NCBI RefSeq assembly: GCF_000165425.1
Contig: NW_001799005.1
Coordinates: 181,750-245,749 of the forward strand
Source: Paramecium tetraurelia
Taxonomy: Eukaryota; Ciliophora; Oligohymenophorea; Peniculida; Parameciidae
Length of the DNA stretch: 64,000 nt
Direction: 5' to 3'
Notes under the pieces: generated by a model
What the model saw: the letters and a program-made list of their open reading frames with translations, nothing else
Told to the model about the DNA's origin: nothing
Database searches by the model: none
In this document: one piece after another, positions 47,101-58,721 of the stretch
Position numbering within the stretch: the stretch's first letter is position 1
How the letters are laid out: each line of letters opens with the position of its first letter
Position numbers and translations under genes: made by a program

Positions 47101-49899
47101 AACATTTTTAGCAAATTGAACTTGGTTATCAATGATCATATAGAAGAATTGAATATTAAGTACAAGATACAGAATGAGATGCAGAAGGAAGAAAAATAAC
47201 AGCAAATATTGCAATTAGATACTGAACCCCAAGTGCCCTAGGATTAAGTCAATGATCACACCTAAGAAATGCAGTTTAAACAAAAGCTCCGAGAGTCCTT
47301 GTTGATTAATGTGCTGAGATTTGTATAATTATTTTGTGAAGGTCACAATTTGGATTTATAGAATTATATAAGATAGTAATTTAATTCAAGAAACAATTAC
47401 AACTTAGTTTCTAGTATAATTGAATTGCTTTACATGTATCATTTAGAATTGACAAATGAAAATTATGAGAACATCTTGAGGTGCCTGGACACTTTGACAG
47501 AGTTTGTTTAAGGGCCTTGCTGCTAAAATTAGTAGACAATAATTGATAGCAAATTCCTTGAGGTTGCCAATTCCTTATTGGCCACCCAAGCATCAAAATC
47601 CAAGTCCAAAGAGCACAGTTCAAAATCATTCTTTAGTTAAGACGAATAGAGCAATTAAAAGAATAGTTCTTCAAATTTGTCAGTTGGTAAAATTAAGTCT
47701 GGCAAATCATTTAAGAACAATCGAATCAATATAAAAAAGTATATGTTAGAGAGGATTAAGTACAAGGTGATGGTGTTGGTCACAAGTTTATTGGAATTAA
47801 ATTCTGATAGTTTGGCAATCAAGAGAATTATGAGATCTTTACCGATTGAAATCCTAAAGAAGAATCTAACCCAAATTTATAAGAAGCACAAAAAACTTTA
47901 TGGACCAACGTATACTCAAGATGCATTGAAACATGTATGTATATTGTATTAATTAAGATTGATGAAGATCCAGAAGGTAACACTGAAAAGCCTGAATTTC
48001 ATGAAGCCATCCTAGAAACAGGGTTTTATATATATTTCTTAATTTTATATTATTACGAATTAGATACTCAAGAGATTGATTAGGAGACATCTACAGAATT
48101 GCAGAAAGCCAAAAACAGTTTGTTCAACAAAAACCTATTTATGGATTCATTGATTGGGCAGTTGTTTACCTTTGCCTTTGCCATCATTGGAGGTGTGTTA
48201 ACAACAATAAGTCAAGCCAAAAATTACTTATAGAAGGCTGTTGAGCGAATTGGCCAAAAAATAGATTCAACTGAAATTGATAAGAAAAACTAGAAGCAAA
48301 AAGAGATCAATCAAGAGATATTCAGAGAAACTATCTAATTCTTCGCATATAATTCTGCTCATGTTGAAGTGGTCAGAAACAATTAAATAGAAAGAATCCA
48401 ATTCTACAAACCTCCTTATTGCAAATATCTTCCCAAAGAACGAAAGAAGGAGTTCCATGAGACAGTGAACAGAGATTCAACTAATTCCAAAATATCTGAT
48501 TTGATAGAATAAACGGATAGCATTATTGAAGTTTGCAAACATGAAGAAAAGTTAGCTGTCTTCTTTAGTAAGAACAAATTTATAGCAATATTTGCTAATT
48601 ACGTTATTTTATGGAAGGATTTGGCATTTATCCTAACATTACTATTAAATTTATTCATCATTTTATCGTATGCTGACAATGAGAAAACGGGATAGCAAAC
48701 AGGAGATGAAGTTGAAAGCATTTAAACAATTAGAAAGAATAGAATTAGCAACCCGATATTGCTGAATTCTAATCTTAGTGTGGAAGAAACAGAATCATTG
48801 TTTTTCATCTGTGGTATAATAATGATTGTATGCTCGACTTTTGTGGTGCTGTTCTTTTTATTGAAGAAGGCTCCACTCTACATTAAAGAATCATATAAGA
48901 AATAAGATTTAAGTGAATATGGAGTTCTGATCAATTCTTTGTTTTAGATTTTTAATTTTAGTTATAGCATTGCGAGAGTGCTTCTGAACATCGAGATCCT
49001 TTATTACTTATCATATGGAACCCTAGCATTTTTAGCCACATTTTATCATCCATTTTTCTTTGCCTTCCACCTTACGGAAATAGTCATACGATTCCCCTAA
49101 TTACGTAATATCATTAAAAGCTTTTGGGAACCAAAATTGTCATTATTACTCACATTTATTCTAATCATCTTATTTAATTACTTTTTCACTTTATTTGCTT
49201 ACATATTCTTCTATGATGATTATTCAGGAAAGTGTGAGAGCTTGTTATATTGCTTTTTGGAAACTTTTGACAAAGCATTCAAGAATAATGGAGGTATTGG
49301 TGGATGGCTGGATTCTAATTAACCACAGGATCCTGGAAATTACAATTACGGTAGATTCTTTTTTGATAATCTCTACAATATAGTGATTGTGATCATCATG
49401 ATCCAGATATTCTCAGGAATCATTATTGATACCTTCTCATCTTTGAGAGAGAAGTAGATGCAAAGAGATTAAGACATTTAAGAAACCTGCTTTATTTGTG
49501 GATTCAGCAGGTAAATTAATACTTATTATTTTTAATAGAGAGTTGTTTGATAGAAAATCTGAAGCTGGTTTTAAATTGCACACACAGTATGAACATTATA
49601 TGTGGAATTACGTATTCTATATCTCGTATTTGAAAGAGAAAGAACCCACAGAGTACACAGGAATTGAATCTTATATTGCGAAGAAACTGAAAAATTACGA
49701 TAATTCGTGGATACCTATAAACAAAGCGATGGTATTGAAGAATATGGTTTTGGAATCTCAGCATTATGAAACAGAGAAATTGTAAGATATCTAAAGAGAA
49801 ATGGACTATATCAAGAAAACGTCTTTTGAGATTTATAAAGAAATGGAAGAATTAAACATTCAATTTTTAAATAAGTAATTACTAAATCAAGAAAAATGA
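41163..49899 (+). CDS. IP3/ryanodine receptor-type Ca2+ release channel
   Basis: 2,886 residues after three introns (25, 23, 28 bases; total length checks). N-terminus LRYGQIISLKPSEMDHMFVI matches the IP3 receptor suppressor domain; a MIR-type segment (KIYFGDVIWLHHIELNAIL) and RIH-like helical regions follow, e.g. NRQKVLKEQYFIDILLEIL. The C-terminal membrane domain spans about residues 2455-2760, with the pore loop NNGGIGGWLDSN and inner helix IFSGIIIDTFSSLREKQ, then the conserved linker ETCFICGFSRELFDRKS with a following HTQYEHYMWNYVFYI (Cys2-His2 zinc site) and EPTEYTGIESYIAKKL. These are hallmarks of tetrameric ER calcium-release channels. Paramecium has a family of such CRC channels in several compartments. 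Which one this is cannot be decided here. The IP3-binding lysine/arginine set was not verified. Confidence 0.95.
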
Positions 49900-49989
49900 T
49901 CAGATTGATGTTTAATTCTTCATAATTTATATCATATATATATTTTATATTTTATAAACAATTAGATCATAAACATCTGAATCCTTTAT

Positions 49990-51428
49990 TCGTGAGTTCT
50001 TGGATGTTCAAATGAGACCTAAAGCTGCCAAATCGATGACTTCAACATAATTAAGGAACCTAAAAATAAAAACATCGAACCATCAAGCCATAAGTTGAAG
50101 TTTATAATTAGAAGTTCATTCTGAGGAATTTGGGATTGCTTTGCGATAAGTATAATGTGCAATCCTATAATATAAAGGCTATCATGAAAGCAATAAATAA
50201 ATACAACTGTAAAAGTTTGGAAGGTCATAACATTATGTACAACTGAAAAGCCCAAGACTGCTCAAATCAGTCAATAATAACAATACACAAAGAAACCATA
50301 AGTATACAAATTAATTGAAGTTGACTCAAGATATAGATAGGATCCAGAAACCATCACTGAGAGGGAAAAAGAATTGAAATACAAGAGACAACTATTATAG
50401 ATCATAAAATGACAATGCATAGCCTCTTGGAGATACACATAAAACATTCAATAAAGGCAATCATGTGATTATTGTTAAATTAATGTAAATCATCCTTGTA
50501 TTCATAGACCAATGATCCTCAGAAAGAGAAATATTAAGAAAGAACACCACCCTTTAATCTTAATTTGGAATCAAATTAAGAAATTGCTATTGGTGAAGGA
50601 TTTTCAAATTATCTTATAGAAAGTATATCTTGTAGTCTAATTAGATAGCGCCTATCAGAACAAAAAGATCTCATTGAATGTCTATTCCATAAGTGGATCT
50701 GAATTTATTGATGAAATCCAAAAACAATGATATCGAATTTGTATTTGAATAAAGGAGATTTACTTGCATTATGCCCATAATGATTGTCTATTGTGATGAC
50801 ATTAACAAAAATGCAACCATTCCACTGACAAATTCTAAAATGTCTCAATTGCTACAATCAAACTTCTAAGAGATCGATAATTATGAATTCAATATATTAA
50901 TCTAGATGTCTGAAATTGATGAGCTTTCTAATTTTGTAATCCCACAAAAAAAGTTTCCAGTTTCAATGCAACCTTGCAAATAAGCAAAAAAAGAAAAATC
51001 ATTAAGAAAATCGTTTATCATGAAGAATCCTTATATTAAATAGCATTCATACCACCATATTATCAAACAATGTTTATATAAATTGGCTAATATCATTCCT
51101 CTAATGCTGATTTTTAGCGTTTAGCTTGCTTTTGTTTCAAAAATTCATTCAAAACTTCATAAAAAACTATATTTAAATCATCACCCTATCTCCTACTAGG
51201 GCATCTGTTAAAGTCAACATTCCTGAACAGTATGAGGTTCAATAAGGGTTAGTATGTTCAGAGAATGGTTTTCTATTGAATCAAAATATCGAAGCAGAGT
51301 TTAAGATTGTTTATACACCTACTTCGTTAGAATTCTACAATCCAACAACTTTAGAAAAAGAAATAAGAATAATTGAAGATAAGGAGTTGTAGTAAATTAT
51401 TGATTTAAACTTTAATTTTTAATTATGA
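49990..51428 (+). pseudogene. Disrupted gene, three or more frames
   Basis: Protein-like pieces follow each other in different frames. 50110-50240: LGLLCDKYNVQSYNIKAIMK. 50245-50410: YTKKPQVYKLIEVDSRYRQD and PETITEREKELKYKRQLLQ, ending at TGA. 50490-50730: KVYLVVQLDSAYQNKKISLN. 50690-51100: FTCIMPIMIVYCDDINKNAT and so on. 51170-51428: ITLSPTRASVKVNIPEQYEV, EAEFKIVYTPTSLEFYNPTT, which resembles an immunoglobulin-like (ASH/MSP-type) beta-sandwich. No set of normal-size introns joins them. It looks like a decayed multi-domain gene; assembly error is the alternative. Confidence 0.4.
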
Positions 51429-52123
51429 ATTATAAATTTTGTATCAGATTTCTTAAAATTATCATGATCCTCACTACAGACTTTTCTATTATACCATATT
51501 GTTAGAATCTTCTTCTCAAAATAATTTGTCATTCATAAATTCATAGAAAATCTAAACCTGTTCAAATTTTTAATATACTTTCCAAAACTGCACTAATAGA
51601 TGGTTCTCTTCTCAAAGTTGATTTTTCATATTATTGTAAAGAATCATCTAAGTTCAAATACGTTTTTATATGAACATTATACAAAAACTACATTAGTTTT
51701 ATAATATTGAAATTTTAATATATTGTATTTATTTTGACTAATAATTTTTATGGATTTATTATAATTATAATAGAATATAATATAACTCTAAGACAATTTA
51801 CAAAATCTACTTCACAATCCTTTATTAATTTCAATTAGCAACAGAGAAGCTTAATTATATGCTATCAAAAATAATCTGAAGAAATTACATTGAAAAATTA
51901 TTGATTCAAAACTTGTTATTAAAATTATACTTGTAATTTGAGTTGATTTTTTTTTATTTATTATAACATTTATCTCAATGATGCGTATTATACACTTTTC
52001 TAAATTATAAATATTCCTTATAATATCTTATTTACATAGTTTTGAAGCTTAAGGGCTGGAATTTTTAAAGATTTTTAGCAATATTAAATTACATTCATTT
52101 TCAAAACCATACTAACATCATAT
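51429..52123. other. AT-rich spacer
   Basis: About 700 bases with no protein-like frame on either strand; the 3' end includes the promoter of the homospermidine synthase gene. Confidence 0.5.
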
Positions 52124-53703
52124 ATGTAGCTGATCAATCGTTTCTTCTATCAATTTAGCAAAGTTAATCTTCCAAAAACGATAGGAGTATTGGGATATGG
52201 AGCAATCGGAAAAGCCTTCACAGAAGTATTGTTAAAGTAGCATCCAGGTATAGTTCCTCATATTATTTACTAGAGGCTAATGTAGTGGCACTTGATAAAT
52301 ACGATGCATTTTTTCCAAATGAGAAAAGGTTTAAGACTATAATTTAAAAACGAACTAGAGAAAACATAACACAAACTTTGGATGTTATGGGGTATTTCTA
52401 TATTCTTAACCTTAAAAATAGCTTAAGGGAAGGAGATACACTAGTTGACTTGTCAACAAATATTGAATTTTCAGAAATTTGGGCACTGTGTGCCAAAAAA
52501 GGTGTTCGCTATCTGAATACTGCCTTGGAAGTATGGGAAGACAGTGAAGATGCTAATTCATGTCCTGAAAATGCAGAAGAAGCATATAAATTGACATTAG
52601 GATATATCAAAGACAATGCCAAGAAATCTCCATTTTGGTCAAATGTAAGATGTTATTCTAAACTTAGGGACCTACTGCTTTATTAGAAACGGGATTTAAT
52701 CCAGGAGTTGTATCTCACTGTGTTAAAAGAGGTTTGGAGGATTGCGCAAAGCATTATCTTGAGAATCCTCAAAAAAAATATGATTTAGGAAATTTAAGAA
52801 AATATTTGAAAGAAAAAAATCATTCGAAATTAGCACAAGTACTTGGAGTACATACAATTCATTGCTCTGAAACTGACAATTAATTAATGGCTGAAATACC
52901 AAAGGATTTAAAAACAAAATTCTATAATACATGGTCATGCAGAGGATTCCTTACTGAAGGACTTGTCCCTATTCAAGTAGCAAGAGGTTCACACGAAGAT
53001 ATGCAAATACCTAATTGCTATACAATTAGAGATGGCAAGACAATCGTCTCAAGAAAACCATCTGTTTAAACTTGGGCTAGGAGTTGGGTGCCTAATGAAG
53101 ATATTAAAGGTAAATTTACTCTATTTATAATTAGGTGTTTTGATTCCTCATGGTGAAGCTTATTCCATATAAGACTATTTAAGTGATCCAGAGACAGGAT
53201 ACTCGCCATCTTAATATTATGTTTATGATTATAATCCTTTGGCCAAAGAGTTCATCAGGAACTTACCTCCTAATGCTACTATAGATAATACTCATCCTTA
53301 GACGGAAGTTATTCACCCAATGAACCACACCTCATTGAAAGGTTGGGATAAAGTCGGAGCACTCTTGATTATGAAAGATAATAGAGCTTGGTGGACAGGG
53401 AGTATTATGGATGAAATTGATTGCTCTAATATGTATAAGGGAATGTTTGGCCCAACTGTCTTATAAGTTGTGGCTGGAGTTTATGGAGGATTCTTGTGGA
53501 CTTGTTAACATCCTAATAATGGAGCCCACTTCTCTGAAGATGTTGAAACTGATGATCTTATTCGAATTGTAAAAAATCTATTAATTTATTATTTCTAGGG
53601 TGAACATCTAATGGGTAGATTCATTTCCATCCCAGTGGATTTGACCAAAACTAAGATTAAGGATTGTTATAAATTGCAAAGCTTTCTATGCCAATAAATT
53701 TGA
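52124..53703 (+). CDS. HSS: Homospermidine synthase
   Basis: Makes homospermidine from two putrescines (or from putrescine and spermidine) using NAD+; belongs to the saccharopine dehydrogenase superfamily. 491 residues after four introns (26, 23, 25, 30 bases; length checks). Motifs: Rossmann start TIGVLGYGAIGKAFTEVLL, GDTLVDLSTNIEFSEIWALC, LETGFNPGVVSHCVKRGLED, FYNTWSCRGFLTEGLVPIQV followed by GSHED (bacterial enzymes have NTWSVDGF...EG.QPAELGWGTHE), HPMNHTSLKGWDKVGALL, and GPTVLQVVAGVYGGFLWTC near the C-terminus. Length fits the bacterial enzyme (about 470-480). The N-terminus (LINRFFYQF) might be a weak mitochondrial signal. Saccharopine dehydrogenase is the main alternative, but the NTWS block argues against it. 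Confidence 0.85.
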
Positions 53704-53745
53704 TATTACAAATATATATATAATTATTTAATTAAATATCCAAAA

Positions 53746-54321
53746 ATGAGTTTGAGCTGGCTAGTATCACCATAACTTCATAAAACTACAAATGGCTATT
53801 ACATCAATCACGATAACATCATGCTTGGTAAATTTATCCATTTATTTTAGCTGGACCACAAGATAGAAGAAGACTCATTTTTTACTTTATTGCAAGTCAA
53901 ACCCCTGAAAAAATCACTTAAGAGGATCACAAGAAATTTGTCAAAGAATAAACAATCGATGTCGACATGAGATCAGGCATATTTTCTTTTGGTGGTATCT
54001 TCTTGGCTTTAGCAACATTAAGAGAACAATAAATGATTACATCCAGAATTACAAACAGACCCATTTTAAATGGTATGTTTATCTTAGGAGTTGGTAATAC
54101 CATCTAAAATACTCATAGGTTTGGTTTCAGCTGCATTTTCTTACAATTTGTCCAAAGTGCTATTCGAACCACTTTTTGTACAAAAAAATCAAGTGTTGTT
54201 AGAATTGGCTGAAAAGTATAATTTCTCAGTTTTTGATTTTGCCCTCGCCAAGAAAGAAGCAAGATTAAAATAATTAAGAGCAGAACTCACAAGCGATAGT
54301 AGTAACGCTGCTCATTTCTGA
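53746..54321 (+). CDS. Small membrane protein, unknown
   Basis: 175 residues, introns of 23 and 25 bases (length checks). N-terminal half polar (GPQDRRRLIFYFIASQTPEK); then RSGIFSFGGIFLALATLREQ and, across the second intron, NGMFILGVGLVSAAFSYNLS form two hydrophobic hairpin spans; then VLLELAEKYNFSVFDFALAK and a charged C-terminus. The topology (two spans, soluble ends) suits a mitochondrial inner-membrane subunit, but no family was recognised. It begins only 42 bases after the stop of homospermidine synthase and is followed 40 bases later by an ACP gene, all on one strand. Confidence 0.68.
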
Positions 54322-54361
54322 AAAATTATATTGCAATATCAATAAAAATATAATTATTATA

Positions 54362-54833
54362 ATGATTAGAAAATTATTTTCGAAAACCCTCCCATTTATT
54401 AGACCCTAATTTTACATTAATCATATGTATTATTACTCCACCTATTGACAAGCTTTGATACTCAAGATTAGTTTAAGAAGTTTAACAGGTCAAGTATCGA
54501 GAGTATTAAATCCTCCGTGAATCCCTTGCCCTCTCCAAGTGAAGAGGCCCGACTTTATATGGAAGAAAATGAAGTAAGAAAATGTTCTACAACACCTAGG
54601 TAGATGTAAGATTTTTGAAAGTCCTGAAATCCTTTGACAAAATAGATGTCAAATAAATCAATTGGGAAGGAGATTTAAACAAAGATTTAGGTTTAGATAG
54701 TCTTGAAAGAATTGCTTTGATCACTTCAATTGAGCATGAGTTTACAGCAATCTTTGAGGATAGAGTTTTTGATAATTTAAAATCATTGCAAGACATTAAA
54801 AACCAGATCTTAAAGGACGATTCAGCATTTTGA
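54362..54833 (+). CDS. Second mitochondrial acyl carrier protein
   Basis: 139 residues, two 26-base introns. N-terminus MIRKLFSKTLPFIRPQFYIN is a good mitochondrial presequence. The ACP core reads DVRFLKVLKSFDKIDVKQIN, WEGDLNKDLGLDSLERIALI (modified serine in DSLE) and ITSIEHEFTAIFEDRVFDNL, ending with the helix IV-like LQDIKNQILKDDSAF. Its sequence differs clearly from the ACP at 39620-40110, so these are two diverged genes and not a recent copy. This one is closer to the classic D-L-G-(L/M)-DSL(D/E) motif and probably has the canonical role in lipoate and Fe-S support. Confidence 0.88.
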
Positions 54834-55168
54834 ATAATATTTTATGAAAAAGAATTTAAAAACATCCATATAACTATTTTCAAATTTATCCAGTCCTTGA
54901 AATTGAGGAAAGTCAAATCTGCAATTTGTTTGCCATAAAATATCCAGAAAGACTAAATTATTTAGTTGTATGTTAAAAAATAAACATATTCTAATAAATT
55001 TAATTTATAAAGATGATTTTTAGCAATACTATTCAACTTTTTTTCTTTTATCCTTTTATAAGAATATTATGATTAATAAAATATTGATAGATTATAAGAG
55101 GAAATAATAAAATTGAATAATTGAAAAAACAATATATACGATTCCAATAATTTGTAAACACATAGAAT
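54834..55168. other. Convergent spacer
   Basis: AT-rich 335 bases between the second ACP and the lipase gene, which end toward each other. Nothing seen. Confidence 0.5.
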
Positions 55169-57203
55169 TCAATTTAATAATTCGAAAAATGCATCCTGAT
55201 TATCTAAAATACACTATTTAATCTCTGACATTCCTTTTATAGTATTATAATTCAAATAACCATGAGATAAGTTTTCATATATAGTTATTTTTACATCTCT
55301 CTGCACAACTCTAGGTCATAAATTAAATATATACTGTAGTCTTTAAGCCAATCGAAAAACTTAATCATACAAAGGATCTTAATCACCACAAAACAATCTT
55401 GTTGGGGGGAACTATTTTAAAATATCATATGATAATAATAAAGGACTCATAAATGGATCAATCCCCAATTAAGAATCTGGATGTGCTGAATAAGATTCAA
55501 TACAAATTCCTAAAATAGTATGACTAAGTATTTTATCATTGATTGACTTCAAGTAACTAGGAGTGTACTAGAATCTTATATCAACAGCAGGATAATTCAA
55601 TATCAACCCATTTGGGATTTGTAATTTATATTTAATAGTTAAGCCAACCAAAGCCGTTGCCAAATTACCACCAGCACTATCGCCTGTAACAATGATTTTA
55701 TTGGGAACTATTCCAAATGTTTTTTCAGAATAATTTAATATCCAATTATAGGCTTGCCAACAATCATCCAAAGGTATTGGATAAGGGTATTTAGGAGCTA
55801 AACTATAATCGATCGAAAAGATGGGAACATTTAAATTGATTGCCCACTCTCTGGTATAGCATTAATGACTTGATGAGGATTGGGAGATAAAACCTCCTCC
55901 ATGAATATGTATGATAATCTTATCTTCAATAGTGTTGTTTTATTTTATGAAAAATGATTTCAAGAAACTAAATATATTATCCTATTCCACTACATGTTGG
56001 TTGTACAATAGCCTGATTCGAATTCTGCCTTTATTTTTGATAAATAAGAATTTGTCATCTCTGTGTATTTCCTAATTCACATATTCAATTGGCTGATTGG
56101 AAATTTGATCATAGATTCCTTATCTAATTTAACTATTTGCTTCTTAAATTGTGAGTGGCAGAACGACTGGCAAAATATAGAACTTTATGTTTGTAGAAAT
56201 TTTGGGCAATCCCAAATTAATTAAATGCTTGACTCCTGGTAATTCAATAAAATTCATAGCCTAATATGCAGTGTCAGCTTTTAATTAACTCATATGATCT
56301 TTCATTCCTTTTTCTGCTGCTGATCTTGATAAGAAATAGTACATTGAATTTAAACTTACTGAAAATATTTTACCCCATTTGCTGGTAGTCTTCTTGCAAT
56401 CATTTACTAGGGCATGACCAACCATAACAGATTATACAAATTTATCAAATGATTATCTGATTTATTCTGGATCACCTAAAGACTTTTATACTATTTATAT
56501 AAATTATACTTTTCTGGTAGTGATGCATTCTAATTTCTTCCAAACTGGATGAGTGCTACTTAAAGACATAATGTCATTTTTGTCTGTATCTATTGCAGAA
56601 GGCATAATTAAATTAAGCATTAGAATTTCTGTCCCAAAAACCTTGATTTCATCAGTTAAGCTTTGAGAAGCAAAAGTATGTTATTCATACAATTTCAATT
56701 GTTATTGCATCTTAGGCAAGAACTCTGTCTATAAGTAATGATAGGGAACCTGCAACATTCTTATATTGACATCATCTGCCTTTAGTGCTTTAATTGATCT
56801 CTCCTATACATAATCTAGGTGAAAGGAAACAATACTTTATTTTAATTCTAAGAGTATCTTGCTTTCTTGTTCTTTACAGTTTGACAAGAGTTCATCTACA
56901 ATCTATAATCCTTTCAAGAGAATAAAAAAATGTCTGTTCGCATTGTTGAAGATCCTATTTTTTGTTTCAGATTCACACTTTACAGTTTTGAGTATCTTAA
57001 TGATGTGGTTCAATTAATCGAGTACTAACGAATAGGTTTAGTATTAATACTATCTCGAGTAGCTTAAAGGCATTATTCTTGAGATTAACATTGATCTGAG
57101 TTTCTGATTTGAATTTAAATCTCAGTAGGAACTTATGCCTGAGAAGACTTGTAGCAAACATTGTTAAAAAGTGTGTAATCATCTATTTCACTTGTTCTGT
57201 CAT
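55169..57203 (-). CDS. Hormone-sensitive lipase-type esterase
   Basis: 658 residues with introns of 34 and 24 bases (length checks; a further stop-free 27-base segment near 56500 also has GT-AG ends). The N-terminal 400 residues are helical, like the HSL N-terminal domain. The C-terminal alpha/beta hydrolase has the oxyanion motif IHIHGGGFISQSSSSHQC, IFSIDYSLAPKYPYPIPLDD, the nucleophile elbow VTGDSAGGNLATALVG, YPAVDI, then the acid region FCGDQDPLYDQ and the catalytic histidine in YENLSHGYLNY, which lies after the second intron. HSL-type enzymes hydrolyse stored acylglycerols and sterol esters. No obvious regulatory phosphorylation module is visible. Start ATG 57201-57203. Confidence 0.92.
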
Positions 57204-58721
57204 AATCGGATGAGATAAAATCATTAAGATGAGTTTTAGGAAATTGCATAATTAATATTTTAATTTTTTAGGATCTGTATTTAAGTGTTATTATTAATCT
57301 GTTATTCTATGTTATGGATTAATTAAGAAGAAAATTTGGAGATTCTTAGAAGAGAATAGATAGAAAATAATGTGAAAAATAATTTTCTATTATATAAGTT
57401 GTTAATGCTAAAACATCAAAAAATCTAAATTATTAACAATTGCTTGATAGATGAATTATTGAAGACTCTCCAAAATGTATTAGCATCATAATGATAATTT
57501 TAACTGCTGACTTTTGAATTGAAGTCGGAAGAATTTTCTGTTAATGTATTCCTATCTTTAATTTTGATTTAATAATGAATTGATGAAATTATATTGCTTA
57601 AGAAAGGGTTTTATAAACAATGTAAATTATATTGTAACCTAAAATCTAAAGTTCGGAAATCACTATTAGAAACTAAATTGAATTAACTTAAAGATAATTT
57701 TCTTGACTTGGTTTATTGATATATAAAAAGATAACACTTTTAATAAAGTCTGCAAGACTTAATAACAGGAATTCGGGAAAAGAAAAATCTGAAATAAATA
57801 TAACAGTAAATATCTTAAAGTTTAAAAGTGCATTAATTTTAATCGTTAGCAATGTAATTCCCTCTATACTACTTCAAATATCAGATATTATTGTATTTTA
57901 ACTTTCACTTAATTTAATACCTTATTTGATTTCAAGAATCAAAATTACTTAAGATTAGATTTCTAGCGTTGCGTTTATTATATTAGAAGAGAATGAAAGT
58001 TTCCTACCTTACATTGATATAAACTCAAAAAACAGCTTATAATAATAAATAAGTTCTATTATCATTTTAAAAAGAACAATGCAATCTAAAAGGTTATTTA
58101 ACTTAAAAATATTTTGAAAAAAATATTTAAATTAAGAAAAAAGATTAAAAATAACAATTAAACGATAATTTTAAAGACTATCTAAATTTAATTGTATGCA
58201 CTAAAAATTAACATAATAGAAAAAAAGTAAAAGGGTATTGATATACTCCTAAAGTATGATAGTGCTTAATAGATGCATTTAAGATTTCTTTGAAATTTTA
58301 TGGAATAGAAATTTGTCTCTTTTTCTTATTATATACATTTATTCTTACTTAGCCTAGCTAAATCAGTCATTTAATAAATAAAAAATTAAATATTCACAAT
58401 ATATATATTATGTTAATATTTGATATTACTTCACTGCATCCTTCCAGGTTTAAGTATTTGTTAATCTAAAATATTCTCTGTATTGAAAATACATTAATTA
58501 TTGAGAAATAGGGAACTTACTATTTACCAATAATAACATGAGTTAAAGAAGAAAAATTAAAATCTTAATTGAATCTTGTCCTTTGAGAAAGAGAATCTCA
58601 GATCTCCTAAACCATTATTATGAAAAACTTTGAAATATAAACTATATTATCTAATAATTTATTAAAGTATTAAATAACTTAGACTGATTAAATTATTATT
58701 TATTAAGAAAAGAATGGGATT
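57204..58721. other. Long AT-rich spacer (1.5 kb)
   Basis: Between the start of the lipase gene and the stop of the repeat gene. Frames are short and low-complexity. One stretch near 57716-57960 is open for about 80 codons but shows no family. No RNA gene recognised. Confidence 0.45.

Noticed and set aside
53746-54321. Bacterial-style operon of homospermidine synthase, membrane protein and ACP transferred together
   Set aside because: All three genes have typical Paramecium introns, and the ACP has a mitochondrial presequence and looks native; close spacing is common in this genome.
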